Shown in pieces: positions 8,467 to 16,984 of a stretch of DNA of 64,000 nt (its first letter is position 1; each line of letters opens with the position of its first letter). A program made the position numbers and the translations under genes. The notes beneath the pieces were generated by a model. It had not been told where the DNA came from. It saw nothing but the letters and a program-made list of their open reading frames with translations, and searched no databases. The stretch covers positions 1 to 64,000 of the forward strand of contig NZ_JAGEKP010000015.1 of NCBI RefSeq assembly GCF_017565305.1, given 5' to 3'. This stretch comes from Leifsonia sp. TF02-11 (GTDB lineage Bacteria; Actinomycetota; Actinomycetes; Actinomycetales; Microbacteriaceae).

Positions 8467-9820
8467 AGAGACCACCATCAGCTCCCCGATCGCCGTTCGT
8501 GACTTGCGCGGGCACGACGTCTATACCGAGAACGTCGCGCCGCGTGCTTTCCTCGACATCGACGCCGTCCTCGCTTCGACGCGTCCGATCATCGAGGCTG
8601 TCAAGACCCACGGCGTGGATGCGCTGATGGAGTTCGCGGAGAAGTTCGACCGCGTTCGCCCGCCAGCGCTGCGGGTGCCGGGCTCAGTCTTGAAGGAAGC
8701 CCTGTCGAACCTCGATCCAACCGTCCGAGAGGCCCTCGACGAAACGATCCGACGCGTGCGAGCCGTTCACCACGACCAGCGGCGTGAGGAGCACACGACG
8801 ACTCTTGCTCCCGGAGCTACTGTGACCGAGCGTTGGCTCCCGGTCGACCGGGTCGGTTTGTACGTTCCCGGCGGCCGCGCCGTGTATCCCAGCTCAGTCG
8901 TCATGAACGTGGTCGCAGCGCAGGAGGCTGACGTGCCATCGCTCGCGATCTCTTCCCCGCCGCAGGTGGAGAACGGCGGCTGGCCGCACCCGGTGATCCT
9001 TGCTGCAGCGGCGATGCTCGGGGTCGAGGAGGTCTATGCCGTCGGTGGCGCCCAGGCAATCGCGATGTTCGCGCACGGTGTTCGAGACGCAGACGGTACG
9101 TGGTTGTGCGCGCCCGTGTCGATGGTGACAGGGCCTGGCAACATCTACGTCGCGGCCGCCAAGAGAGCACTCCGCGGTGTCGTCGGGATCGACTCCGAGG
9201 CCGGACCCACCGAGATCGCGATCCTCGCGGACGACAGCGCAGACCCGGAGTGGGTGGCCGCTGACTTGATCAGCCAGGCCGAACATGACGTCATTGCCGC
9301 ATCCGTGCTCGTCACCACGAGCGCCGACCTTGCAGAGGATGTGATTGCAGCGCTGGACCGCCAGATCGTCAACGCCAAGCACTCCGAGCGGATTCGAGAA
9401 GCTCTCGGCGGACAGCAGTCGGCCATTCTGATCGTGGATGACTTGGAAGCGGGCCTGGCAGTCGTGAACGCATACGGCGCGGAACACCTCGAGGTCCAGA
9501 CACGAGACGCGGCCGCAGTCGCCCGACAGATCCGCAACGCCGGTGCTATCTTCGTCGGCGGAAACGCGCCGGTTGCTCTCGGTGACTACTGCGCAGGTTC
9601 CAACCATGTGCTCCCGACGGGTGGCTCAGCAGCTCATGCGAGCGGGCTGTCTGTTCAGACCTTCTTGCGCGGGGTGCACCTGATCGAGTACGACGCGACA
9701 GCACTCGGCACTGTGGAGCCATTCGTCACCGCCCTCGCCGATGCCGAGGACCTTCCCGCGCACGGATTCGCCGCGCGAGTGCGCTTCTCCACGTCCCTTA
9801 GCGCCCCGAAGGAGTCGTGA
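8459..9820 (+). CDS. Histidinol-dehydrogenase-family enzyme (453 aa)
   Basis: Full length for the HisD family, which oxidises alcohols NAD- and Zn-dependently. Visible motifs are the nucleotide region ([32 protein letters not shown]), the zinc ligands Gln and His of SQAEHD, the Glu-His of GAEHLEV, and [13 protein letters not shown]. It sits in a permease/ThDP operon instead of a his biosynthetic operon, so a catabolic paralog is likely. HpsN (sulfopropanediol dehydrogenase) is a known example of such repurposing. The ATG at 8459 overlaps the end of the permease gene. The real substrate (histidinol, another amino alcohol or a sulfonated diol) is undetermined. Confidence 0.85.
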   Translation: MPEETTISSPIAVRDLRGHDVYTENVAPRAFLDIDAVLASTRPIIEAVKTHGVDALMEFAEKFDRVRPPALRVPGSVLKEALSNLDPTVREALDETIRRVRAVHHDQRREEHTTTLAPGATVTERWLPVDRVGLYVPGGRAVYPSSVVMNVVAAQEADVPSLAISSPPQVENGGWPHPVILAAAAMLGVEEVYAVGGAQAIAMFAHGVRDADGTWLCAPVSMVTGPGNIYVAAAKRALRGVVGIDSEAGPTEIAILADDSADPEWVAADLISQAEHDVIAASVLVTTSADLAEDVIAALDRQIVNAKHSERIREALGGQQSAILIVDDLEAGLAVVNAYGAEHLEVQTRDAAAVARQIRNAGAIFVGGNAPVALGDYCAGSNHVLPTGGSAAHASGLSVQTFLRGVHLIEYDATALGTVEPFVTALADAEDLPAHGFAARVRFSTSLSAPKES

Positions 9821-9825
9821 TACTC

Positions 9826-11505
9826 GTGTCCATCATTGACAGCATTGCTCCGCCAACGCGGCCGATTCCCGGCCTCTTCGAGTCTGCAGGGCATGCGATC
9901 GTGCGAACGCTCGAACAGCACGGAGTCGAGCGTACCTACGTGGTTCCCGGCGAAAGTTTCCTGGAGGTCCTCGATGGCTTGCACGGATCGACCATTGAGA
10001 CCGTCGTCTGCCGTCACGAGGGCGGGGCGGCGTACATGGCCGAGGCCGAAGGCAAGCTCAGCTCGAAGCCCGGTATCGCGATGGTTACGCGCGGACCAGG
10101 CGCGGCTAACGCGCACGTGGGTCTTCACACCGCTTGGCAGGATTCGACTCCGATGATCCTCTTCGTTGGTCTGGTTCCGCTGGACCATCGAGAGCGCGAA
10201 GCGTTCCAGGAATTCGACATCCGTTCGTGGTTCGACTCAGGCGCTAAAAGAGTGATGGTGCTGGACTCAGCAGCGCGAGCGTCAGAGGTCGTCGCCGAAG
10301 CCATCTTTGCCGCGAAGTCAGGCCGTCCAGGTCCAGTAGTGGTCGGTCTCCCCGAGGACGTGGTGCGCCAGAAGGTGCCAGTGCGGGAGCATCCAGCTCT
10401 CCCGGTCGCAGGTGGCGGACTGACCGCACGCGATGCGCTCACCCTGCAGGAGGCGTTCGCTCACGCCAGAAAGCCGCTCGTGGTGACGGGCGGCAACGAT
10501 TGGGACGACGAGACGGGGCACCACCTCACTGTGTGGCTTGAGCGTCACAAGGTACCAGCGGCCGCCGAGTGGCGTACCGAGGGCATCGTCTCATCCGATT
10601 CTCCGTCATATGCCGGTCCGATCGGTTACGGTCGCCCGAAACCAACCACCGAGATGCTTGAAGAGGCCGACCTCCTCGTCTACGTGGGTACAGTCCCAGG
10701 GGACGTCCTCACTAATGGTTTCCATGCTCGCCAAGGGTGGAGCAAGCTCAACGTGATCGTGTCGATGGACCCGGGGCTTCGGGGTCGATCGGGTGCGCTC
10801 TCCTACCAGATTGTGGCGCGGCCCGAACGATTCGTACGTGACCTGATGACGATCGTCATGCCGCGTCAGCCCGTCTGGGACGACTGGACTGCGCACGTCC
10901 GCGCACAGCAGATTGAGTTCTCCGCCCTTCCTCCGGCTGCGCCTGGCGATGGGCAAGCGCGCATGGACACCCTGATGGCAAATCTGGTCCCTGCTCTCGA
11001 GCGGGACGCCATCGTCACATTTGGCGCGGGCGAGCACACCAACTGGGTGCACCGATACTTCCCGACACGGCACTTCAGCTCCATGGTCAGCGCCGGAAAC
11101 GGGTCAATGGGCTACTCGGTCCCGTCAGCCGTCGCCGCCTCGCTGCTCTTCCCGCAGCGCGAGGTCGTGTGCATCGCTGGTGACGGCGAGTTCCTGATGA
11201 ACGGTCAGGAACTCGCGACTGCTCGACAATACGGGGCCGCACCGCTCGTGGTCGTGATGGACAACCAGGAGTACGGCACGATACGTACCCACCAGGAGAG
11301 GCACCATCCCGGTCGAGTCTCGGGCACGCAGTTGCGAAACCCGGATTTCGCCAGGCTCGCACGTGGATACGGAGGTCTCGGAATCAGAGTCGAGCGCGAT
11401 GCCGACGTCTCTGCCGCAGTCGGGCGAGCGCTCGGCCACGTTCGGAAGTGCCGTTCCTTCGCTCTCATCCACCTGGTCGTCGATCAAAGGACGACCGCGT
11501 TCTAG
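9826..11505 (+). CDS. Thiamine-diphosphate-dependent enzyme, acetolactate-synthase-like (559 aa)
   Basis: The three-domain ThDP fold is complete. The N-terminal Pyr domain carries the catalytic Glu in the segment TVVCRHEGGAAYMAEAEG. A central domain follows, then a PP domain with the Mg/ThDP motif GDGEFLMNGQELATA and later MDNQEYGTI. The family makes or breaks bonds next to 2-keto groups (acetolactate synthase, keto-acid decarboxylases). Following an oxidoreductase in a catabolic operon, it may decarboxylate the keto acid made upstream. Two GTG starts exist: 9817, overlapping the HisD stop but only 2 bases after GGAG, and 9826, 11 bases after it. I chose 9826. Confidence 0.8.
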   Translation: MSIIDSIAPPTRPIPGLFESAGHAIVRTLEQHGVERTYVVPGESFLEVLDGLHGSTIETVVCRHEGGAAYMAEAEGKLSSKPGIAMVTRGPGAANAHVGLHTAWQDSTPMILFVGLVPLDHREREAFQEFDIRSWFDSGAKRVMVLDSAARASEVVAEAIFAAKSGRPGPVVVGLPEDVVRQKVPVREHPALPVAGGGLTARDALTLQEAFAHARKPLVVTGGNDWDDETGHHLTVWLERHKVPAAAEWRTEGIVSSDSPSYAGPIGYGRPKPTTEMLEEADLLVYVGTVPGDVLTNGFHARQGWSKLNVIVSMDPGLRGRSGALSYQIVARPERFVRDLMTIVMPRQPVWDDWTAHVRAQQIEFSALPPAAPGDGQARMDTLMANLVPALERDAIVTFGAGEHTNWVHRYFPTRHFSSMVSAGNGSMGYSVPSAVAASLLFPQREVVCIAGDGEFLMNGQELATARQYGAAPLVVVMDNQEYGTIRTHQERHHPGRVSGTQLRNPDFARLARGYGGLGIRVERDADVSAAVGRALGHVRKCRSFALIHLVVDQRTTAF

Positions 11506-11542
11506 AGAGATTCTGAGAGCGCAGATTCCACCGTGCCAGCGA

Positions 11543-11574
11543 CGATGTGCGAGCCCACGTCGGGCTGCACATCG
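11543..11574. terminator. Hairpin between convergent genes
   Basis: Arms 11543-11556 and 11562-11574 pair over 13 bp with one bulged G and a 5-base loop. It lies in the 85-bp gap between the convergent ThDP-enzyme and bicupin genes and can serve both strands. Confidence 0.55.
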
Positions 11575-11590
11575 CCTGTACCGCGAAGTA

Positions 11591-12865
11591 CTACTGCTGG
11601 GCGTCCTCGAAGAGATCTGGTCGGAGCCAGGTCATCTCGGTCGGGTGGCGTCCGGTTCTCAGGATCGGATTCGGCAGATAGAGGAGGAGCTCCTCGCGGG
11701 AGTCCATCAGCAGCAGCGTTCCCGGCTCGTTGAGGGCGGCCTCTTCCTCGGGCGTCGGGCGCGGAGGCTTGGTATAGACGTAGGCGGGATGCGGTGTGCG
11801 CGGGGTGCCGGGGGCGACGCCGAATGTGCTCGTCTTCGCATGGAAGTTGAGGGCCATGAAGTCGCCGCCATCATAGTGGGGGATCCCACGGGGGGTGATC
11901 ACCAGGTCGCCCTGTGTGAAGGCATAGGTCTCGGTCTCGAACGTGTCGTCGCCAACCCCGAAGCTGATCGTGCCGCTGCCGGCCAGGATGTACTTGTACT
12001 CCTCGATGTGGGGGTGTGAGTGGGAGTCGAACGGGCGTTCCTCGTCGGAGCTGGCCAGGTGCTTCGAGCCGATGAAGATGGCCATGTCGTCCACCCAGCT
12101 CAGCGGGTACGACCACTGTCGGTTGCCCGCGTTCGCGTTGTACACGTCAGGTGCGTCGGTGCGGCGGACGATGCGGGAGCCGAGGACGGACGGGTTGCGG
12201 CCGGCCATCCCGCTCGCTGCGGCATCGGCGGTGAGGCGGTCGTCGGGAGTGAGGGCGGCGTAAAGTTCCGCTGCATCCCGGCCGCTGTCGCGGAGCCGGG
12301 GGAGGACCAGCTCGCAAGCAGCCGGTCCCCCCTCCTGCGCGGTGAGGCCGAGCGGGTCCAGGTAGCGGAGGGTGCCCGCGGGCGCCAGGACGCTCGCCTC
12401 CTCGGCAGGGCGTTCGGGCGCGTCCCAGGTGCGGACGGGGTGGGGAAACCGGTTGGGCCCGCTGGAGCGCCCGAACGCGCTGGTCCGGTAGTGGAAGAAC
12501 AGCCCGCTCCAGCTCCCGGAGATCCGGTAGGGAATGTCGCGCGGGACGATGACCAGATCCTCCGGGCCGAAGTCGTAGCTCTCGCCGATGAACACCGAGC
12601 CGGTGGCGCCGAGCTCGATAGAGCCCCGACCGTCGAGGATGTAGAGATAGGCCGTCACGTTCGGGTGGCTCTGGATGGTCCACCCCTGCGTCCCCGTGCT
12701 GCTCACCTCCTGGAAGACGGCCAGGTCGTTGACCTCCGTGACCGGGTACGAGAGGCGGTCGGTCGCGGTCGCGGCGTCGTAGCCGTGCCACGCGTCCGCC
12801 CTGCCGATGATGCGCGCCCCGGGCACGCGGGGGTTCTTCTGCCCTTGGCTGAGGTTCTGATGCAC
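11591..12865 (-). CDS. Bicupin protein with a degenerate N-terminal metal site (424 aa)
   Basis: Two homologous cupin halves. The C-terminal half keeps the full cupin metal motif: H282, H284, E289, and H330 in RGIPH. In the N-terminal half the equivalents are Q65, H67, A72 and Y113, so that site has lost three of four ligands. The halves are otherwise clearly related (YLYILDGRG and YKYILAGSG). Families of this shape include sugar-acid isomerases and ring-cleaving dioxygenases. The last gene of a CUT2 sugar-transport operon, 34 bp after the binding protein, is a natural place for a sugar isomerase or epimerase. The start is the GTG at 12865; a TTG at 12877 directly abuts AAGGAG and is unlikely. 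Confidence 0.75.
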   Translation of the reverse strand: MHQNLSQGQKNPRVPGARIIGRADAWHGYDAATATDRLSYPVTEVNDLAVFQEVSSTGTQGWTIQSHPNVTAYLYILDGRGSIELGATGSVFIGESYDFGPEDLVIVPRDIPYRISGSWSGLFFHYRTSAFGRSSGPNRFPHPVRTWDAPERPAEEASVLAPAGTLRYLDPLGLTAQEGGPAACELVLPRLRDSGRDAAELYAALTPDDRLTADAAASGMAGRNPSVLGSRIVRRTDAPDVYNANAGNRQWSYPLSWVDDMAIFIGSKHLASSDEERPFDSHSHPHIEEYKYILAGSGTISFGVGDDTFETETYAFTQGDLVITPRGIPHYDGGDFMALNFHAKTSTFGVAPGTPRTPHPAYVYTKPPRPTPEEEAALNEPGTLLLMDSREELLLYLPNPILRTGRHPTEMTWLRPDLFEDAQQ

Positions 12866-12899
12866 CGTGCTGTTCAACTCCTTGTGTCGGCGTGTCGGG

Positions 12900-13901
12900 C
12901 TACTCAGAGCACGAGCTCTTGAGGACGTAGGGCTCCGTGGCGGCGTCGTGCAGATTAGCCTTGGTGACGATCTTCATCGGGAGCAGCTCGATGTTCGGAT
13001 CCTGTTCGACGGGCTTCTTGTCCGTGTGCGATGCGAGGTACTCCGTGATCAGCTGGACCTCCTTGGCGCCCCAGGTCGCCGAGGGCTCCGCGCCGAGAGC
13101 TACGACGGTGCCGCGCTGCAGCGCCTCGATGTTCGCAGGGGTCGCGTTGTACCCCCAGACCTTCACCGTCCCGGTCTTCTTCGCCGCCTCCACGGCGGCG
13201 GTCGCCGCCGTCGTCTCCGGCCCGGAGACCGCCACGATGAGACGGAGGTCGGGGTAGGCCGAGATCATGCCCGCCGCGATCGAGGTGCCCTGGCTGACGT
13301 TCGAGTTGTCATACTGCACGGGCGCCACCTTGATGTCCGGGTTCGCCTTGGTGAGTGCAGCCACCAGCGGCTTCCAGCGCTTGTCCTCCGCCGGGTTGCC
13401 CGCAGTGTTCGCGAGCACGGCGACGGTGCCGGGTTCTGTGCCGACCGCGTCAATGAACTGCTTCGTGAAGAGGTCGCCGTCGGTGTTCGACTGAACGACC
13501 TTCCATTGGGTGGAAGGCTGGAGGGTGTTCCAGCTGATCACCGGGATGCCCTGCTGCATGAGTCCCTTCACCTGAGTGGCGAACTGGGCGACGTTGAACG
13601 GGTCGAGGATGAGGCCGTCGGGCTTCTGCAGCACCGCGGTCGACATGGCCTGCAGTTGCGCCTGGTTGTCCGTTGTCGGAGTCGTGTACGCCTGAAGCTC
13701 GACGCCGAGTTTCTTGGCCTCGGCCTTTGCGCCGCAAACCCAGTTGATCTGGAACGGGTCGCTCAGGTTGCCGTGCACCAGTGCGAGCTTCGGCTTCGCA
13801 GCCGAGTCCGTGCCTGAGGGGGCGGTTCCAGCGGCGCAGCCGGAGAGTGCCAGCAGCGTGGCGGCTGTGGCGGCGAGGGTGGCAATCGTCTTCGATCGCA
13901 T
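12900..13901 (-). CDS. Sugar ABC transporter substrate-binding lipoprotein (CUT2/RbsB-like, 333 aa)
   Basis: The signal peptide ends in the lipobox LSGCAAG, so the mature protein is anchored at a lipid-modified Cys. The rest is a periplasmic-binding-protein type I fold: LALVHGNLSDPFQINWVCGA, then GLILDPFN, and a hinge segment around TVAVLANTAGNPAEDKRW. The ATPase, permease, binding protein and bicupin genes run leftward in that order as one operon. The family binds monosaccharides such as ribose, xylose or fructose; the actual ligand is unknown. Confidence 0.9.
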   Translation of the reverse strand: MRSKTIATLAATAATLLALSGCAAGTAPSGTDSAAKPKLALVHGNLSDPFQINWVCGAKAEAKKLGVELQAYTTPTTDNQAQLQAMSTAVLQKPDGLILDPFNVAQFATQVKGLMQQGIPVISWNTLQPSTQWKVVQSNTDGDLFTKQFIDAVGTEPGTVAVLANTAGNPAEDKRWKPLVAALTKANPDIKVAPVQYDNSNVSQGTSIAAGMISAYPDLRLIVAVSGPETTAATAAVEAAKKTGTVKVWGYNATPANIEALQRGTVVALGAEPSATWGAKEVQLITEYLASHTDKKPVEQDPNIELLPMKIVTKANLHDAATEPYVLKSSCSE

Positions 13902-13943
13902 CGGGGGTCCTTTCGATTGGTAGGGGTGGGGTGGAGATCAGGC

Positions 13944-14984
13944 TCAGAGCTGAGTGCGGCGCCGGTAGCGCAGGCGATCGATCGCGACGGCGAAGATGAG
14001 GATGACGCCGGTGATCACGAGTTGCCAGAACGAGGACACGCTGATGACGGTCAGGCCGCCGAGCAGGATGACGCTGAGGGCGGCACCCATGACGGTGCCG
14101 AGGACACTGACTCGCCCTCCCTCGAGGAGCGATCCGCCGATGACCGCCGCCGTTATCGCCGCGAGCGGGTCGTTGACGTGGCCGCTGACGACGGTGGCGG
14201 TGTAGCGGCTGACGTCCACGAAGCCGGCGATGCCGGCGAGCAGACCGCCGATGATCATGAGTGTGAAGATCTGCGACTTCACCGGGATGCCCGCGCGGAA
14301 CGCGGCCGCCTCCGAGGAGCCGATCGCCAGGGTCCGCGACCCGAATCGCGTGTAGCGGAAGGCGAACCACACCGCCACGACGGCAATGACCGCGACAAGG
14401 CCCGGCAGGGGGATCCCGAGCACGCTGTTGAGTGAGAACCAGGACTGCAGTTCCGGCGGTAACCCGCTGATGTCGGTCCCTCCGGTGAGCAGGAGGGCGA
14501 TACCGGTCCCCACGCCGGTGGTGCCGAGTGTCGTGATCAGGGAGTTGACACCGAGCGTCGAGACGATGAACCCGTTGACCGCGCCGAAGGCCATGCCGGA
14601 CAGGAGGCAGACGAGTATGCCCGTCGCGACGGAGAGGGCTGGCGGAAGCTGAGCCGCGAACAGCGCCTTCATGGCGGCCGCCCCGATCACCGACGAAAGG
14701 ACCAGGTTCGCGCCGACGGAGATGTCGATGAGCCCGGCGCCGAGGAGCATGGTGATCGCGAGCGCCAGGAGCAGCGTCTCTGTGCCGTTGAGCAGCAGCG
14801 ACTGAAGGCTGGCGACGCTCCAGAAGACATTGCCGGGGGAGAGCGCGCCGAAGAGGAGGATCATCCCGACGTTCAAGGCGAGCAGCCAGAGCCAGTTGAC
14901 TGACAAGAGGGTCTTCCAGCGCGGCTGGCTCGTGATCGCGCGGTCGTCGACGGGCTGTACGGCTGCGGCCTGCTGGGCGGTCAT
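13944..14984 (-). CDS. Sugar ABC transporter permease (CUT2/RbsC-like, 346 aa)
   Basis: About nine to ten hydrophobic segments with the BPD_transp_2 signature: GLIDISVGANLVLSS near the first third, GFIVSTLGVNSLITTLGT, and the EAA-like loop with AIGSSEAAAFRAGI. The start is the ATG at 14982-14984, which overlaps the ATPase stop by 4 bases; the frame stays open upstream, but that part is the ATPase gene in another frame. It forms the membrane channel of the CUT2 importer with the flanking genes. Confidence 0.9.
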   Translation of the reverse strand: MTAQQAAAVQPVDDRAITSQPRWKTLLSVNWLWLLALNVGMILLFGALSPGNVFWSVASLQSLLLNGTETLLLALAITMLLGAGLIDISVGANLVLSSVIGAAAMKALFAAQLPPALSVATGILVCLLSGMAFGAVNGFIVSTLGVNSLITTLGTTGVGTGIALLLTGGTDISGLPPELQSWFSLNSVLGIPLPGLVAVIAVVAVWFAFRYTRFGSRTLAIGSSEAAAFRAGIPVKSQIFTLMIIGGLLAGIAGFVDVSRYTATVVSGHVNDPLAAITAAVIGGSLLEGGRVSVLGTVMGAALSVILLGGLTVISVSSFWQLVITGVILIFAVAIDRLRYRRRTQL

Positions 14985-15772
14985 GCCGCGTCCATCCCAT
15001 AGCCGACCATGACCGCCACGCAGTCCGGAACAGTCAGTTCGCTCGCCGGCGCGTCGAGTGCAGTGCGTCCGCGCCAGAGGATGGTCACTCGGTCGGCGAC
15101 CTTGAGGATGCGCGGGAGGTCGTGTGAAACGACGAGCACGCCGAGGTTCCGCGATGCCACCGTTCGCATGAGCTCGCATACGATCTCGCTTTGCCGGGCG
15201 CCGAGCGCCGCGGTCGGCTCATCCATGAGGACGGCCGTCCGTGACCACATGACAGCCCGGGCGACGGCGAGACCCTGGCGCTGGCCGCCGGAGAGCTCGC
15301 TCACCGGCACCCGAAGAGACGGCAGCTTGATCGAGAGGTCAGTGAGCGCAGCGTCGCAGATCTCCTCCATCTCCTTGCGGGCGAGCACACCGAGTGCGCG
15401 TCCGGGCCCGCGGACGAATCGCTCGTGACCGAGGAACATGTTGTCGACCACGGACAGGTCGGGAGCCAATGCCAGGTCCTGGTGGACGCTGTCGACACCG
15501 CGCTCCTGCGCGTCGCGGATGCCTGTGAGCTGCACCGGCTCGCCGTCGATCACGATCCGGCCTGTATCGGGGGCGTGGATGCCCATCAATGACTTGAGGA
15601 ACGTGGACTTGCCGGCACCGTTGTCGCCGAGTAGGGCGACGACCTCTCCCCGGTGCACGCGCACCGATGCGTCGACGAGGGCTTGAACATGGCCGAATCG
15701 CTTCGACACGTGCTCTGCGGAGATCGCGATGGACGCATCCGGGGCGGCTGCGTTGGCTGGATTGTCGACCAT
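14981..15772 (-). CDS. Sugar ABC transporter ATPase, single-domain (263 aa)
   Basis: Walker A GDNGAGKST, Q-loop in VHQDLALAP, signature LSGGQRQ, Walker B VLMDEP and a switch His in VVSHDLP are all present. It is a single nucleotide-binding domain, about half the length of RbsA-type double ATPases. This resembles FrcA-type systems, which work as homodimers. It is the first gene of the leftward operon. It is driven by a TTGACA/TACTGT promoter overlapped by a LacI-type palindrome, so the divergent LacI regulator probably represses it. Confidence 0.9.
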   Translation of the reverse strand: MVDNPANAAAPDASIAISAEHVSKRFGHVQALVDASVRVHRGEVVALLGDNGAGKSTFLKSLMGIHAPDTGRIVIDGEPVQLTGIRDAQERGVDSVHQDLALAPDLSVVDNMFLGHERFVRGPGRALGVLARKEMEEICDAALTDLSIKLPSLRVPVSELSGGQRQGLAVARAVMWSRTAVLMDEPTAALGARQSEIVCELMRTVASRNLGVLVVSHDLPRILKVADRVTILWRGRTALDAPASELTVPDCVAVMVGYGMDAA

Positions 15773-15803
15773 TGACTCGCTTCCTTGCGTGGGTTATACA
15801 GCG

Positions 15804-15832
15804 ACAGTAGGCAATCTTGACAAGGTTGTCAA
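15804..15832 (-). promoter_or_regulatory. CUT2-operon promoter overlapped by a LacI-type operator
   Basis: On the minus strand TTGACA (15832-15827), a 17-bp spacer and TACTGT (15809-15804) form a good housekeeping promoter. The -35 is one arm of the palindrome TTGACAAGGTTGTCAA (15817-15832), so repressor bound there would block the promoter. Confidence 0.65.
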
Positions 15833-15863
15833 CCATGTTTTTATTGAGAAGCAAGCGCTTTGA

Positions 15864-15877
15864 TGACAACTATGTCA
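15864..15877. promoter_or_regulatory. Second LacI-type operator half-palindrome pair
   Basis: TGACAACTATGTCA is an inverted repeat of TGACA with a 4-bp centre. It is related to the palindrome 47 bp to its left (center to center) and lies 26 bp upstream of the lacI-family start, which suggests autoregulation. Confidence 0.5.
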
Positions 15878-15903
15878 AGTCCGTATCCGCTAGTATCGGT
15901 GGT

Positions 15904-16974
15904 GTGACTCGTTCTCGTGAACCATCCGCCGCGCCGACGCGCCAGGGGCGAGCGACCATGACTCAGGTCGCCGAGCTCGCCGGGGTGGGCCTGAAGACCG
16001 TCTCCCGGGTCGTGAACGGCGAGCCGGGAGTGTCGACGATCCTGCAGGAGCGTGTGCGCGCCGCGGTCAAGGCCCTGAACTACGAGGCCGACATCTACGC
16101 GGGGAGCCTTCGCCGCAGCAGCCGGAGGACGTTCACGGTCGGACTGCTCGTGAAGGATCTCGCGAACCCGTTCTCCGGAGCGATCGCCCGAGCCGTCGAG
16201 CGCAGCGCGGCCGCCGATCGCGTGGCGGTACTGGCGGCGAGCGTCGACAACGACGAGAACCGCGTCGATGAGATCGCTCGCGCGTTCATGCAGCGGCGCG
16301 TCGATGGGCTGATCGTCGCCCCGGCGGATGACGGCGAGCGCGTGGCCCGCGCAGCTCATGCGCAGGGGATCCCGATCGTGATGATCGACCGCACCCCACC
16401 ACGGGCACCCGTCGACTCCGTCGTGAGCGACAACCGCCTCGGCGCCGAGCTCGCGACCGAGCAGCTTCTGAATCACGGGCACACACGCATCGCGTTCCTC
16501 GGGGAGCGAGAGGGGGTGTTCACGGAGTCCGAACGTCTGGCCGGGTTCACCCGCGCGCTTGCGAAAGCCGGCGTCCCATTGGACCAGGCGATCATCGTCC
16601 AGGGCGTGACGTCGGCGTCGGACGCCAGTGCTCAGCTCGCCAACCTGCTGACAACGCACCGGCCGACGGCAGTGTTCAGCGCTCAGAACGTGATCAGCAA
16701 AGGAGTCATCGCAGAGCTTCGACGACATGGTCTCGCTGACGGGATCGCCATGGTGGGATTCGACGACCTCGAGTACGCGACGCTGCTCACCCCCGGGATC
16801 ACCACCGTGGCACAGGATCCTGACCTCATCGGCTCGACCGCTGCCGCTATCCTGCTGCGCCGGATCGAGGGCGACAACGGCGCTCCCGAGCGCGTGGTGG
16901 TTCCGACCCGACTCATCGCCCGCGGGTCGGGGGAGATCACGGCTCCCGGGTGGCGTCCCAGAGAGCGGCCGTAG
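15904..16974 (+). CDS. LacI-family transcriptional regulator (356 aa)
   Basis: The N-terminal helix-turn-helix is TMTQVAELAGVGLKTVSRVVNG, with the LacI hinge helix at about residue 60. A sugar-binding type I domain follows (VGLLVKDLANPFSG, RVDGLIVAP, AMVGFDDLEYATLLTPGITTV). The GTG at 15904 is preferred, because earlier in-frame codons lie inside the operator region. It is divergent from the CUT2 operon and its two operators, so it is very likely the local repressor, released by the transported sugar. Confidence 0.9.
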   Translation: MTRSREPSAAPTRQGRATMTQVAELAGVGLKTVSRVVNGEPGVSTILQERVRAAVKALNYEADIYAGSLRRSSRRTFTVGLLVKDLANPFSGAIARAVERSAAADRVAVLAASVDNDENRVDEIARAFMQRRVDGLIVAPADDGERVARAAHAQGIPIVMIDRTPPRAPVDSVVSDNRLGAELATEQLLNHGHTRIAFLGEREGVFTESERLAGFTRALAKAGVPLDQAIIVQGVTSASDASAQLANLLTTHRPTAVFSAQNVISKGVIAELRRHGLADGIAMVGFDDLEYATLLTPGITTVAQDPDLIGSTAAAILLRRIEGDNGAPERVVVPTRLIARGSGEITAPGWRPRERP

Positions 16975-16984
16975 AGCCCGGATC

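Noticed and set aside
8459-9820. Calling the HisD-like gene a histidine-biosynthesis gene
   Set aside because: No other his gene is present and the neighbours are a permease and a ThDP enzyme under a TetR regulator.
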